Origin: Ruania albidiflava DSM 18029
Lineage (GTDB): Bacteria; Actinomycetota; Actinomycetes; Actinomycetales; Beutenbergiaceae
DNA length: 64,000 nt
Assembly: GCF_000421225.1 (NCBI RefSeq)
Contig: NZ_ATWL01000002.1
Coordinates: forward strand, 62,001 to 126,000
Direction of reading: 5' to 3'
Under the pieces are notes generated by a model. The model had not been told where the DNA came from, ran no database searches, and saw only the letters and a program-made list of their open reading frames with translations. Positions 44,601 through 54,108 of the stretch are shown here, in pieces (the first letter of the stretch is position 1; each line of letters opens with the position of its first letter). A program made the position numbers and the translations under genes.

Positions 44601-45515
44601 TCAGTGTCGGTGGCCGCGCGGCACCACCAGGTCGACGACGGTCGGTCGGTGGTCCGAGGAGGTCGCCGCGGGTCCGTCGGTGGGTACGAACGCGCCCTCG
44701 ACGCTCACGTGGTCGCTGACGGCGACGTAGTCGATGCGCCGGTCGGGGGCGTCGGCCGGGAAGGTGAAACCGTCACCGTCGCCAGCGATCGTCCAGGCGT
44801 CGGTGAGCACCGTCCACAGCGGCGCGAGCTCGGCGGCCTCCGGCGTGGCGTTGAAGTCACCCATCAGGATCTGCGTGGTCCCGGCGTCGTCCTCGGCGAG
44901 GATCTCCAGGGTGTCGGCCACCTGCATCTCGCGGACGCTGGGATCCCCTCGGTAGTCCAGGTGGGTGGAGTAGACGTGCACCCGCGCGGCCCGGGCCTGG
45001 ATGGTCGCCTCGGCGAACCCAGGCCCGGGTGCGGGCACCGGCTCCTCGTCCTGGGTGGACAGCCGGGTGATCTCGTGGTTGGTGAAGTCGACGATCGGGT
45101 AGTCGGAGAGCACGGCGACGCCGAACTCGGCGCGGGGCCCGCCGTCGTCGACCGGGTCGTTGGAGTAGATCGGGGCAAAGGCGACGTGCATGTCCAGCGC
45201 CTGGGCGAGCTCCTCGGCCAGGTCCAGGTCCAGGCTTCGCTCGCCCCAGTGCACGTCGACCTCCTGGAGGGCCACCACGTCCGCATCGATGGTCTCGATC
45301 GCCTCCGCAGTGCTGGCGATGTCGAAGCTGCCGTCCGCGTCCCGGCCGGCTGCGATGTTGTAGGAGGCGACCCGCAGCTCCACCGCCGGGAACCGGCCGT
45401 GCGCACTGGCCTGCCCGTTTGCGTGCGCGGCCGCTGGGCCGGTGGCGGCGAGCACCAGGCCCGCGCCCAGGCTCAGCGCGACACCGAGCCCGGTGGTCCT
45501 CGTTCGTGCTGTCAT
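44601..45515 (-). CDS. Secreted endonuclease/exonuclease/phosphatase family protein
   Basis: 304 residues with a signal peptide almost identical to that of the neighbouring nagZ product. The DNase I-like fold shows LRVASYNIAAGRD, VVALQEVD, VYSTHLDY, ILMGDFNAT and SSDHRPTVVDL, covering the metal and catalytic residues. Possible substrates are phosphodiesters such as nucleic acid, teichoic-acid linkages or phospholipid. It sits between nagZ and the beta-lactamase-like gene. Confidence 0.9.
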   Translation of the reverse strand: MTARTRTTGLGVALSLGAGLVLAATGPAAAHANGQASAHGRFPAVELRVASYNIAAGRDADGSFDIASTAEAIETIDADVVALQEVDVHWGERSLDLDLAEELAQALDMHVAFAPIYSNDPVDDGGPRAEFGVAVLSDYPIVDFTNHEITRLSTQDEEPVPAPGPGFAEATIQARAARVHVYSTHLDYRGDPSVREMQVADTLEILAEDDAGTTQILMGDFNATPEAAELAPLWTVLTDAWTIAGDGDGFTFPADAPDRRIDYVAVSDHVSVEGAFVPTDGPAATSSDHRPTVVDLVVPRGHRH

Positions 45516-45553
45516 CAGCTGCTCCTTCGATGGTGTGCGCCGGCCGGTCCTGC

Positions 45554-47704
45554 TCAGCTCGAGCGGGTGTCGTTGCTCAGCGCCCGGTACACATACGCGG
45601 AGACGGGCACCAGGTCGGCGACCGCATACTCGGCGCCGGCGAACCCGTTCGGCGGGTCGACCACCGGGGAGTGGCGCATGTTGGTCAGGATCGTGATCGT
45701 CAGGTCGTGCAGCGGGTCGATGATCGTCAGCGTCCCGGTCCAGCCCTGGTGGCCGAACGTGCTGCGGCTCGGACCCCAGTTGAAGTAGTAGTACGCGGCG
45801 GCGTTCGCGGAGTGCACTCGCCAGCCGAGGCCGATGGTGGAGGAGCCGACCTGGGTCGGGTCCGGGTCGTAGGGGGTGGTGAACTCCTGGATCACGTCCT
45901 GGCTGAAGTACTGCCGGCCCTCGTAGATGCCGTCGTTGAGCATCAGCTGGGTGAGCACCGCCAGGTCGGAGGTGGTGGAGAACAGCCCGGCGTGCCCGGC
46001 GAGGCCGGCCATCGAGTAGAACGCCTTCTCGTCGTGCACCTCCCCGCGCAGCGTGTAGTCCCGGATGTAGACCGGGGTGCCGTCCGGCTGGGTGCCGAAG
46101 GAGACGTTCCCGTCCCGGGTGTTGCCGTTCAGCTCGGTGGCGGCGACCTGCTCCGGTTCGATGCCATGGTCCAGCGGGTTGAAGAAGGTGTGCTCCAGCC
46201 CGAGCGGTGCGTAGAGCTCCTGCTGCAGGTAGGTGTCCAGCCGCTGACCGGTGACCTGCTCCACGATCAGCCCGAGGATCATGAAGTCCACGTCGCTGTA
46301 GGCGAACGTGGTGCGCGGGGCGTACATCAGCGGGGTCTGGCAGATCGAGGAGATGATGCCGGAGCGGTCGTCAGGGTCGGTGGTCTGGTACCACAGCTCG
46401 CCGGCCGCGTCCCGGTTCTGGTACTGCGGGTCCGGGATCAGCCCGCCGCGGTGGTGCAGCAGGTCACGCAGGGTGATCGTGTCCTTGCCGGTGTGCTCGG
46501 CGGTGATGCCGCCCGCACCGCCCACGGTCCAGATCCCGGTGTAGTTCGTGCTCTGGTCGGTGAAGCACTCCCAGCCCGGGAAGCTGGCCACCGGCCGGTC
46601 CAGGTCGAGCCGGCCCTGGCTGACCAGGTGCTGGATGGCGTAGTTGGTGGCGTACATCTTCGTGTTCGAGGCCAGGTCGAACAGGGTGTCTGTGCTGGCC
46701 GCCTGCCACTCCTCCTCCGGCAGCAGCTCCGCCGGGAACCGCTGACCCTCCTCGGTGCGGGTGGAGTAGCGCAGTGCATACCCGTACGCGTCGTTCTTGA
46801 CGATCTTGCCGTCCTTGGTGACGATCATCGCCACCGCCGGCGAACCGTCGTCGACCTGGTCCTGGAGGAACTGGTCCAGGTCGGCCAGCCGGTCCGGGTC
46901 GAAACCGACGTCCTCGGGATCTGCCGTCTGCAGCGTGTCGTAGGCGACGTCCTGGGGGAGCAGCAGCCACGCCCGCTCGCCCCTGGTGTGCGTACCTACC
47001 TGGAAGGTGCGTTCGATCTGCCCGAAGGACAGGTAGTACTTCCCGTCGGCCCGGAACCCGGCCACGTCGTCGAAGACCAGGTCGGTGTAGGCACGCAGCA
47101 TGTTCCCGGTGACGTTCGAGCCGATCCGGTCGGTGTCGGTGGCGATCTCGTAGTAGTCCCGACCCCGGGCGATGGTGAGGAGGTCCAACGTACCGGGAGC
47201 GGCGCCGTCGAACTCATACTCGTTCGTGCCGTAGGAGTAGGTGAGGTCCAGCAGGCCGGTGAGGTCCTCCACGGCCACGTACGGCACGCCCTCCCGCCAG
47301 GTCACGTCCGCCGCGGGGACCTCCTGCGGCTGGCTGTAGCCGCGCGGGTCGCCGTCGACGAACCACACCTCGGCCGAGGCGTCGGTGGCCTGGACGTACC
47401 GGGTCTGCTCGCCGAAGGTGGCATCCTCGGTGCGGAAGCCGAGGTAGGCGTCCGGTGCGGTCCGGCGGAAGGTGAACGTGTAGCTGGCCCCGAAGTCGTC
47501 GCGGTCCACCTCGGCCAGCCGTCCGTTCCGACCCTCGAGGGAGGTGGCCCGTACCGGGAGCCGCGGTTCCTGCTCGGAGGCGTAGTGCACCACCAGCTCG
47601 GCGGTCTGGCCGCGGGCCGGGTCGGCGGCTGCCGGCAGCGTCCCGGCGGCCAGGGTGGACAGGGCCAGCACGGCAGCCAGACCCGCCGCAAGATGACGAC
47701 TCAT
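45554..47704 (-). CDS. Secreted serine beta-lactamase/penicillin-binding-like hydrolase with N-terminal stalk domain
   Basis: 716 residues with an N-terminal signal peptide. About 30-250 is a beta-rich stalk region (GVPYVAVEDLTGLLDL..FGQIERTFQV) resembling copper-amine-oxidase-like N-domains. The C-terminal part is a class C beta-lactamase/PBP4-like domain: nucleophile motif SNTK, YSD, and HQGWTG in place of KTG. It resembles Bacillus YbbE/PBP4*, which accompanies nagZ in MurNAc recovery. The ATG at 47704 has a good ribosome site. Confidence 0.88.
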   Translation of the reverse strand: MSRHLAAGLAAVLALSTLAAGTLPAAADPARGQTAELVVHYASEQEPRLPVRATSLEGRNGRLAEVDRDDFGASYTFTFRRTAPDAYLGFRTEDATFGEQTRYVQATDASAEVWFVDGDPRGYSQPQEVPAADVTWREGVPYVAVEDLTGLLDLTYSYGTNEYEFDGAAPGTLDLLTIARGRDYYEIATDTDRIGSNVTGNMLRAYTDLVFDDVAGFRADGKYYLSFGQIERTFQVGTHTRGERAWLLLPQDVAYDTLQTADPEDVGFDPDRLADLDQFLQDQVDDGSPAVAMIVTKDGKIVKNDAYGYALRYSTRTEEGQRFPAELLPEEEWQAASTDTLFDLASNTKMYATNYAIQHLVSQGRLDLDRPVASFPGWECFTDQSTNYTGIWTVGGAGGITAEHTGKDTITLRDLLHHRGGLIPDPQYQNRDAAGELWYQTTDPDDRSGIISSICQTPLMYAPRTTFAYSDVDFMILGLIVEQVTGQRLDTYLQQELYAPLGLEHTFFNPLDHGIEPEQVAATELNGNTRDGNVSFGTQPDGTPVYIRDYTLRGEVHDEKAFYSMAGLAGHAGLFSTTSDLAVLTQLMLNDGIYEGRQYFSQDVIQEFTTPYDPDPTQVGSSTIGLGWRVHSANAAAYYYFNWGPSRSTFGHQGWTGTLTIIDPLHDLTITILTNMRHSPVVDPPNGFAGAEYAVADLVPVSAYVYRALSNDTRSS

Positions 47705-47830
47705 CGTTCTCTCCCTCATCGGTGAGGACTCGGCCTCCCCAGCCGAACCATCGCCTCAGCGCGATGAAACTTCCTGACGTCGAATGTCACGATGCCGTAA
47801 CACCTTTACCCGTGTCAACGGCCCCTTGGT

Positions 47831-47890
47831 CGCGAACGCCCGCTCTCGCGGCCGGCAAGCGCTTCCCGACCGCGAAAGCGGGCGTTCGCG
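47831..47890. terminator. Long stem-loop between two cell-wall cluster genes
   Basis: Arms 47831-47851 and 47870-47890: 21-bp complementarity with one mismatch and an 18-base loop. It lies 13 bases past the stop of the 47904-49793 gene and upstream of the beta-lactamase-like gene, in a 199-bp gap with no other coding sequence. Confidence 0.78.
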
Positions 47891-47903
47891 GCGGGAGGGG
47901 TGG

Positions 47904-49793
47904 TCAGTCTGCGGGCAGCAACGTGACGACCACGGCCAGGTGGTCCGACAGCTCGCTGGGCACCGCATGTGCGTCGCTGCCGGTCATCTCCGGGGAGACG
48001 AGCACGTGGTCGATCTGGATGTCCGGGGCGTCAGCGGGGGAGGTGGGCAGCGGGCGCGCATCGGCGAGGGCATCGGTGAGCCCGGCCGCGAGCAGCACCT
48101 CCCAGCTAGGGTCGCCCGGCTCCAGGTTGAGGTCTCCGCCCAGCACCACCGGGGCTGGCTGCTCGCCGACCAGGTCGGCGAGCACCTCAGCCTGCGCCAG
48201 CGACCCGTCGCCCGGACCGGGGTGCGGCTGGATGTGCGTGCTGACCACCGTCCACTCCTGGCCGCCGAAAGCAACATGCGCGGGCAGGGCCTGCGCCCCG
48301 GTCACCGCACCGAACGAGGGCAGCGGCACCGGTTCGCCCCACCGCGCCGGCAGGTCGGTGAGGATCGCATCACCCCAGACCGGGTCGGCCGCCGGACCGA
48401 AGTGCGCCGGCAGGTCGAGCAGCCGGGACAGGATGGTCAGCTGGTCCTGACCACCGTTGAGCAGCCAGGCCCGGTCCACCTCGCTGAGGAGCACCACGTC
48501 CGGGTCCTCGGCAGCGATCAGCTCGGCCACCCCGCGGGCGTCGAACGTGCCGTCCATCCCGTAGCCCATGCGCACGTTGTAGGCGAGAATCCGTAGCCCC
48601 TCGTGCTCCTCGGCGGTCCAGGGCACCGGCTGCAGCGTGGCCGCCGCACCGAACGGGGCCAGCACCGCCAATGCCGCGGCCCCGGCCCAGACCGGTGCAC
48701 GGAGTGGCCGCACGCGCTCCCGCCCGGGCCGCGCACCCAGCACCCCGAGCAGCCCCAGCAGCACAGCGAGCACCACCAGCACCAGATCGGCGCGGTAGCC
48801 CAGGTCGTACCCGGCGTAGTAGACGAACAGCAGCACCACCCAGGCCACCGCGCCACCGAAGACCGCCAGGCTGCCGACGGCGGAGCTCCCCGGGCGTAGC
48901 TCCCTCCCGGGGGGCAGGGCGCGCCTGGGGCGCAGGCCGGTGAGCACCACCGCCAGTGCGGGCAGCCCGGTCAGGTGGGCCAGCAGCGACCAGGTGCTGG
49001 TCTGCGCCGGCAGCAGCACCAGGGCCACGGCACCGGTCAGCACCGCCCCGGCGATCGCGGTGAGCACTCGCCCGGTGCGCACGTGCAGTGCACACAGCAC
49101 TGCCGCCACTGCCGCCAGCCCCAGCAGCGGCGGACCGAGGAGCTCACCGGCCACCAGGGCCCGCGCCGGGTTCCCGACCGTCACCCCGGCCAGCAGCAGC
49201 GCCGGTAGCACCACCATCCCCAGCGCGTTCGGAAGCACTGCGCGTGGCGACTGGCGGTCCCGGGCCGCTCGCAGCGTGGTGCGCAGCCCGACGGCGAGCG
49301 CGGCCAGCTGCACCACCAACCACACCACCGCCCACACGTCCTCGCGCCAGATGGCGCCGTAGGTGCCCAGGAACGCGTGGCTGACCGCCGCCGCGGTGAT
49401 GCCACCCAGCAGCCCGGGCACGACCGCCTCGGCCAGCACCGCCGCCACCAGACAGAGCGCTGCGACCGCGGCAGCCACGCCGAGAGACGATGCCGCCACC
49501 TGCGGCAGACCGCCGTCGGTGGCCTGCAGCACCCCACGACAGACCGCAGCGAGCAGCACCAGGGCGAGCACCGCCGTCGGCACGGAGACCACCCCGCGGC
49601 GTACCAGCAGCAGCGGGACCACGGCCACGCCCACGCAGCCGAGCGCGTAGGCGCCCATCAGCTCCGGCGGGGTGGAGGCCGCCTGCCCGACGAGGGTGAT
49701 CAGGGACGGCGCCCACACCCGCACCACGTCCACCAGCACCCACACCACGGCGGCCACCGCCAGCACGCGGGTCATCCGCACGTTCGTCTCCAT
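47904..49793 (-). CDS. Membrane-anchored endonuclease/exonuclease/phosphatase family protein
   Basis: 629 residues: about ten hydrophobic segments in the first 390 residues, then a DNase I-like domain exposed on the far side. Catalytic-fold motifs: LRILAYNVRMGYG, VVLLSEVD, VVSTHIQPHPG, LGGDLNLEPGD and LSDHLAVVVTL. METNVRM at 49793 is the start, with ATG 49775 as an alternative. It could head the four-gene cell-wall cluster. The long membrane part suggests lipid-linked phosphodiester substrates. Confidence 0.88.
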   Translation of the reverse strand: METNVRMTRVLAVAAVVWVLVDVVRVWAPSLITLVGQAASTPPELMGAYALGCVGVAVVPLLLVRRGVVSVPTAVLALVLLAAVCRGVLQATDGGLPQVAASSLGVAAAVAALCLVAAVLAEAVVPGLLGGITAAAVSHAFLGTYGAIWREDVWAVVWLVVQLAALAVGLRTTLRAARDRQSPRAVLPNALGMVVLPALLLAGVTVGNPARALVAGELLGPPLLGLAAVAAVLCALHVRTGRVLTAIAGAVLTGAVALVLLPAQTSTWSLLAHLTGLPALAVVLTGLRPRRALPPGRELRPGSSAVGSLAVFGGAVAWVVLLFVYYAGYDLGYRADLVLVVLAVLLGLLGVLGARPGRERVRPLRAPVWAGAAALAVLAPFGAAATLQPVPWTAEEHEGLRILAYNVRMGYGMDGTFDARGVAELIAAEDPDVVLLSEVDRAWLLNGGQDQLTILSRLLDLPAHFGPAADPVWGDAILTDLPARWGEPVPLPSFGAVTGAQALPAHVAFGGQEWTVVSTHIQPHPGPGDGSLAQAEVLADLVGEQPAPVVLGGDLNLEPGDPSWEVLLAAGLTDALADARPLPTSPADAPDIQIDHVLVSPEMTGSDAHAVPSELSDHLAVVVTLLPAD

Positions 49794-50214
49794 GACAGCA
49801 GATCATGCCTGGAAGGTGGTGGCCCCTGCTGTGAATCAGCGCAGAATTGCTGCCGGAGAACAGCCTGAGCAGCTGTTCGCAGTTCCGCATTCCCCGCTGC
49901 AGGAATGTCGCGGTGTGCGCATAATCCCGAAACCAAGAATGGCGGCGCGGATAACGGTATCGCAACGATTCCACGTGGTGCGGATGGCTGGCGCCGCGGT
50001 TCGATCCCACCGGCCGCAGTGCCCGGCCCACCGCGGCACCGCACTGCTGGACCACAGGTACCCGCCGGTGCGCTGGAGCGGAATATCGCGGATCCGGGCG
50101 ACTTCGGAGCGTTTGACACCTCTCCACCCTCTCTATAGTTTCGGCGAAGCACGTGGAAACCACGCGATCTGACTGACGACCTCGACGAGACCGGTGCTGA
50201 AGGAAAGGCCCTTC
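49794..50214. other. 421-bp divergent intergenic region
   Basis: No coding sequence is supported on either strand; the open frames here lack protein-like composition. It contains the promoter TTGACA/TATAGT (50113-50139), a short dyad CATTCC/GGAATG (49888-49907), and the upstream region of the cell-wall cluster. Reason for its length unknown. Confidence 0.55.
50113..50139 (+). promoter_or_regulatory. Sigma-70-type promoter for the amino-acid ABC importer
   Basis: TTGACA (50113-50118) and TATAGT (50134-50139) with a 15-base spacer, shorter than the usual 17. Both boxes are close to consensus. About 76 bases before the binding-protein start codon. Confidence 0.62.
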
Positions 50215-51036
50215 GTGAAATACAACAAGCGATTCTCGACCACAGCAGCGGTGGCTGCGACCTTCATGATCACCGCGGGCCTGGCCGGCTGCGGCGGCGA
50301 CGAGGGCGGCGAGGGCGAAGGCCTCGAAGACAGCTACACCGTGGCTTCGGACACCTCCTTCGTGCCGTTCGAGTTCGAGGAGGACGGCGAGTACGTCGGC
50401 TTCGACATCGACATCATCAACGAGATCGCCGACCGCGTCGGATTCGACATCGAGCTGGAGACCACCAACTTCGACGGCATCATCCCCGGTCTGCAGACCG
50501 GCACCTTCGACATCGCGATCGCCGGCATCACCATCACCGACGAGCGCGGCGAGGCGGTGGACTTCACCAGCCCGTACTACAAGTCCGGTCTGCGCATCGG
50601 GGTGCCGGCGGACGACACCACCATCGAGAGCGTGGACGACCTCGAGGGTCTGACGATCGCCACCCGGCTCGGGTCCACCAGCGCCGACTACATCGAGAAC
50701 AACATCGAGGGCGCCACCGCGAACACCTACGAGCAGCTCGACCAGGCCTACCTGTCTGTGGAGGGCGGCGGTTCGGACGCCGTGCTCTACGACGCGCCGA
50801 ACGTGGAGTACTACATCCTCACCGCTGGCGAGGACACCCTGAAGACCGTCGGTGAGCTGCTCGAGGCGCAGAACTACGGTATCGCCGTCTCCCAGGGCAA
50901 CGAGGAGCTGGTGGACGCGATGAACACTGCGCTTGCGGAGATGATCGACGACGGCACCTACGCCGAGATCTACAGCGAGTGGTTCGGCAGCGAGCCGGAG
51001 TGGCTGGAGGAGCTGGCCGAGCTGCAGGTCAGCTGA
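50215..51036 (+). CDS. Polar amino-acid ABC transporter binding lipoprotein
   Basis: 273-residue solute-binding lipoprotein (SBP_bac_3). A leader ends at the lipobox LAGC, with Cys26 the lipidation site. The ligand domain has FVPFEFEEDGEYVGFDIDIINEI and DIAIAGITITDERGEAVDFTSPYY. The GTG at 50215 follows AAGGAAAGG. First gene of the importer; permease and ATPase follow. Probable ligand glutamine, glutamate or another polar amino acid. Confidence 0.94.
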   Translation: MKYNKRFSTTAAVAATFMITAGLAGCGGDEGGEGEGLEDSYTVASDTSFVPFEFEEDGEYVGFDIDIINEIADRVGFDIELETTNFDGIIPGLQTGTFDIAIAGITITDERGEAVDFTSPYYKSGLRIGVPADDTTIESVDDLEGLTIATRLGSTSADYIENNIEGATANTYEQLDQAYLSVEGGGSDAVLYDAPNVEYYILTAGEDTLKTVGELLEAQNYGIAVSQGNEELVDAMNTALAEMIDDGTYAEIYSEWFGSEPEWLEELAELQVS

Positions 51037-51102
51037 CGCCCACCCGATGAACGATGACCTGGGCGGGCGTACCCCTGCCCCGGAGTGGAAGGTGCACGGG
51101 CG

Positions 51103-51774
51103 ATGAGATCCCTGTGGGACTTCAACTGGGTCGGCGTGCTGGAGTTCCTGCCCCAGCTCGGCGTGGGACTCCTCTACACCCTGTTGGTCTCGGTCGTCGG
51201 GCTGGTGATCGGCTTCGTGCTCGGCGCGATCTTCGGCCTGGCTCGGTTGAGCCGGTTCAAGATCGTCTACGCGATCGCCAGCATCTACATCGAGGTGATC
51301 CGCGGCACGCCGCTGCTGGTGCAGGCGATCTGGCTGTTCTTCGCCCTGCCGTTGATCATCAAGTACACGCTGCCCTCGGTGCTGGCAGGCATCATCGTGA
51401 TCGGGATCAACTCCGGCGCCTACATCGCCGAGATCGTCCGCGGCGCGGTGCAGTCGATCGACAAGGGGCAGATGGAGGCCGGGCGCTCCCTGGGCATGAG
51501 TCACCACATCACCATGCTCAAGGTGATCTGGCCGCAGGCGTTCAAGCGGATGATCCCGCCGCTGGGCAACCAGTTCATCATCAGCATCAAGGACACCTCG
51601 CTGCTGTCGGTGATCCTGGTGCCCGAGCTGCTGTTCCAGGGCCGCACCATCGCGTCCAACCACTTCAACTCAGTGGAGATCTACACGACGGTGGCGGTGT
51701 TCTACCTGGCCATCACCTTGACCCTGTCCTTCGTGCTGCGCCGCACCGAGAAGCGTCTGGAGCTCCGGGCATGA
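51103..51774 (+). CDS. Polar amino-acid ABC transporter permease
   Basis: 223 residues, about five helices, HisM/GlnP family. The conserved [17 protein letters not shown] and the EAA loop [21 protein letters not shown] are present. The ATG at 51103 is used; an in-frame GTG at 51085 lies upstream. It overlaps the ATPase start by four bases. Confidence 0.93.
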   Translation: MRSLWDFNWVGVLEFLPQLGVGLLYTLLVSVVGLVIGFVLGAIFGLARLSRFKIVYAIASIYIEVIRGTPLLVQAIWLFFALPLIIKYTLPSVLAGIIVIGINSGAYIAEIVRGAVQSIDKGQMEAGRSLGMSHHITMLKVIWPQAFKRMIPPLGNQFIISIKDTSLLSVILVPELLFQGRTIASNHFNSVEIYTTVAVFYLAITLTLSFVLRRTEKRLELRA

Positions 51775-52496
51775 TCATCGAGGTCACCGACCTGCACAAG
51801 TCGTTCGGCGACAACGAGGTGCTCACCGGTATCGACCTGTCCGTGTCCGACGGTGAGGTGGTGTGCGTGATCGGGCCGTCCGGGTCCGGCAAGTCCACGC
51901 TGCTGCGCTGCTTGAACCGGTTGGAGGACATCACCGGCGGGGACGTGGTGGTCGACGGGCACCGGCTGTCCGACCGGAACATCCGTATCGACGACGTGCG
52001 CGCCGAGATCGGCATGGTCTTCCAGCAGTTCAACCTGTTCCCGCACAAGTCGGTGATCGAGAACATCATGCTCGCGCCGATGATGGTGCGTCAGCTCGGC
52101 AAGGAGCAGGCCCGGGAACGCGGGCGGGCGCTGCTGGCCAAGGTGGGGCTGGCGGAGAAGGAGAACGAGTACCCGTCGCGCCTCTCTGGCGGCCAGCAGC
52201 AGCGGGTGGCGATCGCCCGCGCGCTGGCGATGGAACCGAAGATCATGCTCTTCGACGAGCCCACCTCTGCTCTGGACCCCGAGCTGGTGGGGGAGGTGCT
52301 CGCGGTGATGAAGCAGCTCGCTCTGGAGGGCATGACCATGGTGGTGGTCACCCACGAGATGGGCTTCGCCCGCGAGGTGGGCGACCGGGTAATCTTCATG
52401 GATGACGGGGTGATCGTCGAGGAGGGCGACCCGGTGCAGGTGTTTGACAACCCCCGGCACACCCGCACCCGGGCGTTCCTGGACAGGGTGCGGTAG
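51771..52496 (+). CDS. Polar amino-acid ABC transporter ATP-binding protein
   Basis: 241-residue ATPase (GlnQ/HisP type). Walker [11 protein letters not shown]-loop [13 protein letters not shown], signature [10 protein letters not shown], Walker [13 protein letters not shown] and H-loop VVTHEMGFA. It completes the importer with the preceding genes. All motifs are intact. Confidence 0.95.
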   Translation: MIIEVTDLHKSFGDNEVLTGIDLSVSDGEVVCVIGPSGSGKSTLLRCLNRLEDITGGDVVVDGHRLSDRNIRIDDVRAEIGMVFQQFNLFPHKSVIENIMLAPMMVRQLGKEQARERGRALLAKVGLAEKENEYPSRLSGGQQQRVAIARALAMEPKIMLFDEPTSALDPELVGEVLAVMKQLALEGMTMVVVTHEMGFAREVGDRVIFMDDGVIVEEGDPVQVFDNPRHTRTRAFLDRVR

Positions 52497-52575
52497 GCGC
52501 TCGACGGCGGAGCTCGGCGTGGTCTGGCGGGCTCACCGTGCTCCCGCGATACTCAGCGCGGTGGTCCCACGGAGC

Positions 52576-53454
52576 TCAGCGCGCCAGGAGGGTGCGGACG
52601 AATGCTGCGACCTCCTCGGGGCGCGACTCGGCCATGAAGTGTCCGGCCGTGGTGGGCCGGAGCTCGAAGTCGGGTGCCCAGGCCCGCCACAGCGCCTCCG
52701 GGTCGAAGCCGAGCTGGCCGCCCCAGTCCTGGGTGAGGGAGGCGACCGGCATCGTGAGCCTCCGGCCAGCGGCGCGGTCGGCGCGGTCGTGCTCCAGGTC
52801 GACACCTGCGGAGGCGCGGTAGTCGGCGACGATCGAGGGGACGGCTTTGCGCGAGGCGGCCAGGTAGGTCTCCCGGACCTCCGGCGGGATGGTGCTGTCG
52901 TCGCCGCCCCAGGCATCCAGGAACGAGCCGAAGAACTCGTCCGCGGTGGCCGCGATCATCCGTTCCGGCAGACCCGGTGGCTGGGCCATCAGGTACAGGT
53001 GCCACGCGACTGCCGCATCGACTCCGTGCAGCACGTCCCACGTGTCCAGGGTGGGCAGCACGTCCAGGATGCCCAGGTGGGTGATGGCCTCGGGATGGTC
53101 CAGTCCGGCGCGCACCCCCACGAGCGCCCCGCGATCGTGCCCGACGAGTGCGAACCGGTCATGTCCGAGCGTGCGTGCGAGCGTGACGACGTCAGCTGCC
53201 ATGGTGCGCTTGGCGTAGGTGTCGGCCGTGGTGGCTAGGGGTTTGCCGCTGCTGCCGTAGCCGCGCAGGTCGGGCACGATGACGGTGTTCGTGGCCGCGA
53301 GCTCGACGGCGACGTGCCGCCACATCAGGCGCGTCTGCGGGAACCCGTGCAGCAGCACGACCGGGGAACCGGAGCCCCCGACGGCGGTATGGATCGGCAC
53401 GTTGTCGTGACCGCGAAGCTGGTCGTAGCGAAAACCTGGGATGGACACGGGCAC
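52576..53454 (-). CDS. Alpha/beta hydrolase, haloacetate dehalogenase-like
   Basis: 292 residues. The nucleophile elbow is GHDRGALVG with Asp107, as in haloacid dehalogenases and epoxide hydrolases, rather than Ser. HGFPQTRLMWRHVA (oxyanion region), DLRGYGSSGKP and a C-terminal AGHFMAES with the catalytic His complete the triad. The similarity to fluoroacetate dehalogenases is good, but epoxide hydrolase is possible. It is 9 bases downstream of the TetR gene. Confidence 0.9.
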   Translation of the reverse strand: MPVSIPGFRYDQLRGHDNVPIHTAVGGSGSPVVLLHGFPQTRLMWRHVAVELAATNTVIVPDLRGYGSSGKPLATTADTYAKRTMAADVVTLARTLGHDRFALVGHDRGALVGVRAGLDHPEAITHLGILDVLPTLDTWDVLHGVDAAVAWHLYLMAQPPGLPERMIAATADEFFGSFLDAWGGDDSTIPPEVRETYLAASRKAVPSIVADYRASAGVDLEHDRADRAAGRRLTMPVASLTQDWGGQLGFDPEALWRAWAPDFELRPTTAGHFMAESRPEEVAAFVRTLLAR

Positions 53455-53463
53455 GACGACTCC

Positions 53464-54108
53464 TCAGTGGTTGCCGCCGGAGAAGATCCCGGCGTGCTGG
53501 ATAGATGGTGACGAGGTGCGAAGTGCGGGCAGGAGCACGGCGTCGACGAGCTGGGCCCGGTAGGTCTCGTCGTAGGGCAGGCCGTTGAGTGCGCGCGTGA
53601 TCAGGGCCGCACCGGCGACCTCGTCGTAGCCGAAGGTGTGCGCATCGTCCGGGACCTCGCCGCGCTCGACCGCGCGTTCCAGGACGGCGGCCGGCAACCG
53701 GGCGCCGGTGGGTCCGGTGGCTGTCTCCAGGTAGTCGCAGAGCTCCGGGTCTGCCAGGCCCGCGTGCAGCAGAGTCGCTACCAGGGCGGTGTCGCTGGTG
53801 GTGAGTGTCTCCGCGAGCACCCCGAGCAGCTCCAGCAGGTCCCCGCGCAGCGATCCGGTGTCGATCGTCCGGCCGCCGCCAGTTGCCGGCATGGCACGGA
53901 CGGCTGCGACCACCATGTCCCGTTTCGTGCGCCACCGACGATAGAGGGTCGGCTTCGAGGCGCCCGCGCGCCGCGCGACGAGCTCGAACGTGACGCCGTC
54001 GTACCCGACCTCGGCCAGGAGCTCGGCCACGGTGGTGAGGATGGCTCTCTCTCGTTCCCGATCGCGGGGGCGGCCCGGTGGCCGAGTCTTCTGATCAGAT
54101 TGAGACAC
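53464..54108 (-). CDS. TetR-family regulator of the adjacent hydrolase
   Basis: 214 residues. Helix-turn-helix about 24-70: AILTTVAELLAEVGYDGVTF..RRAGASKPTLYRRW. The C-terminal TetR_C domain follows. The GTG start at 54108 lies inside a palindromic operator (54104-54123), so self-repression would also interfere with translation start. No good Shine-Dalgarno precedes it, so a leaderless transcript is possible. It is upstream of the hydrolase in the same transcription unit. Confidence 0.9.
   Translation of the reverse strand: MSQSDQKTRPPGRPRDRERERAILTTVAELLAEVGYDGVTFELVARRAGASKPTLYRRWRTKRDMVVAAVRAMPATGGGRTIDTGSLRGDLLELLGVLAETLTTSDTALVATLLHAGLADPELCDYLETATGPTGARLPAAVLERAVERGEVPDDAHTFGYDEVAGAALITRALNGLPYDETYRAQLVDAVLLPALRTSSPSIQHAGIFSGGNH

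Noticed and set aside
45419-47725. 768-codon plus-strand open frame opposite the beta-lactamase-like gene
   Set aside because: Low-complexity Val/Gly/Arg translation and no ribosome site; the opposite strand has clear signal peptide and active-site motifs.
49794-50152. Possible small regulator gene in the 421-bp gap
   Set aside because: Translations on both strands are Cys/Arg/His/Pro-rich without a helix-turn-helix; no ribosome site.
49144-51663. 839-codon minus-strand open frame across the amino-acid importer
   Set aside because: It runs antisense through three genes with recognisable motifs and joins to nothing protein-like.
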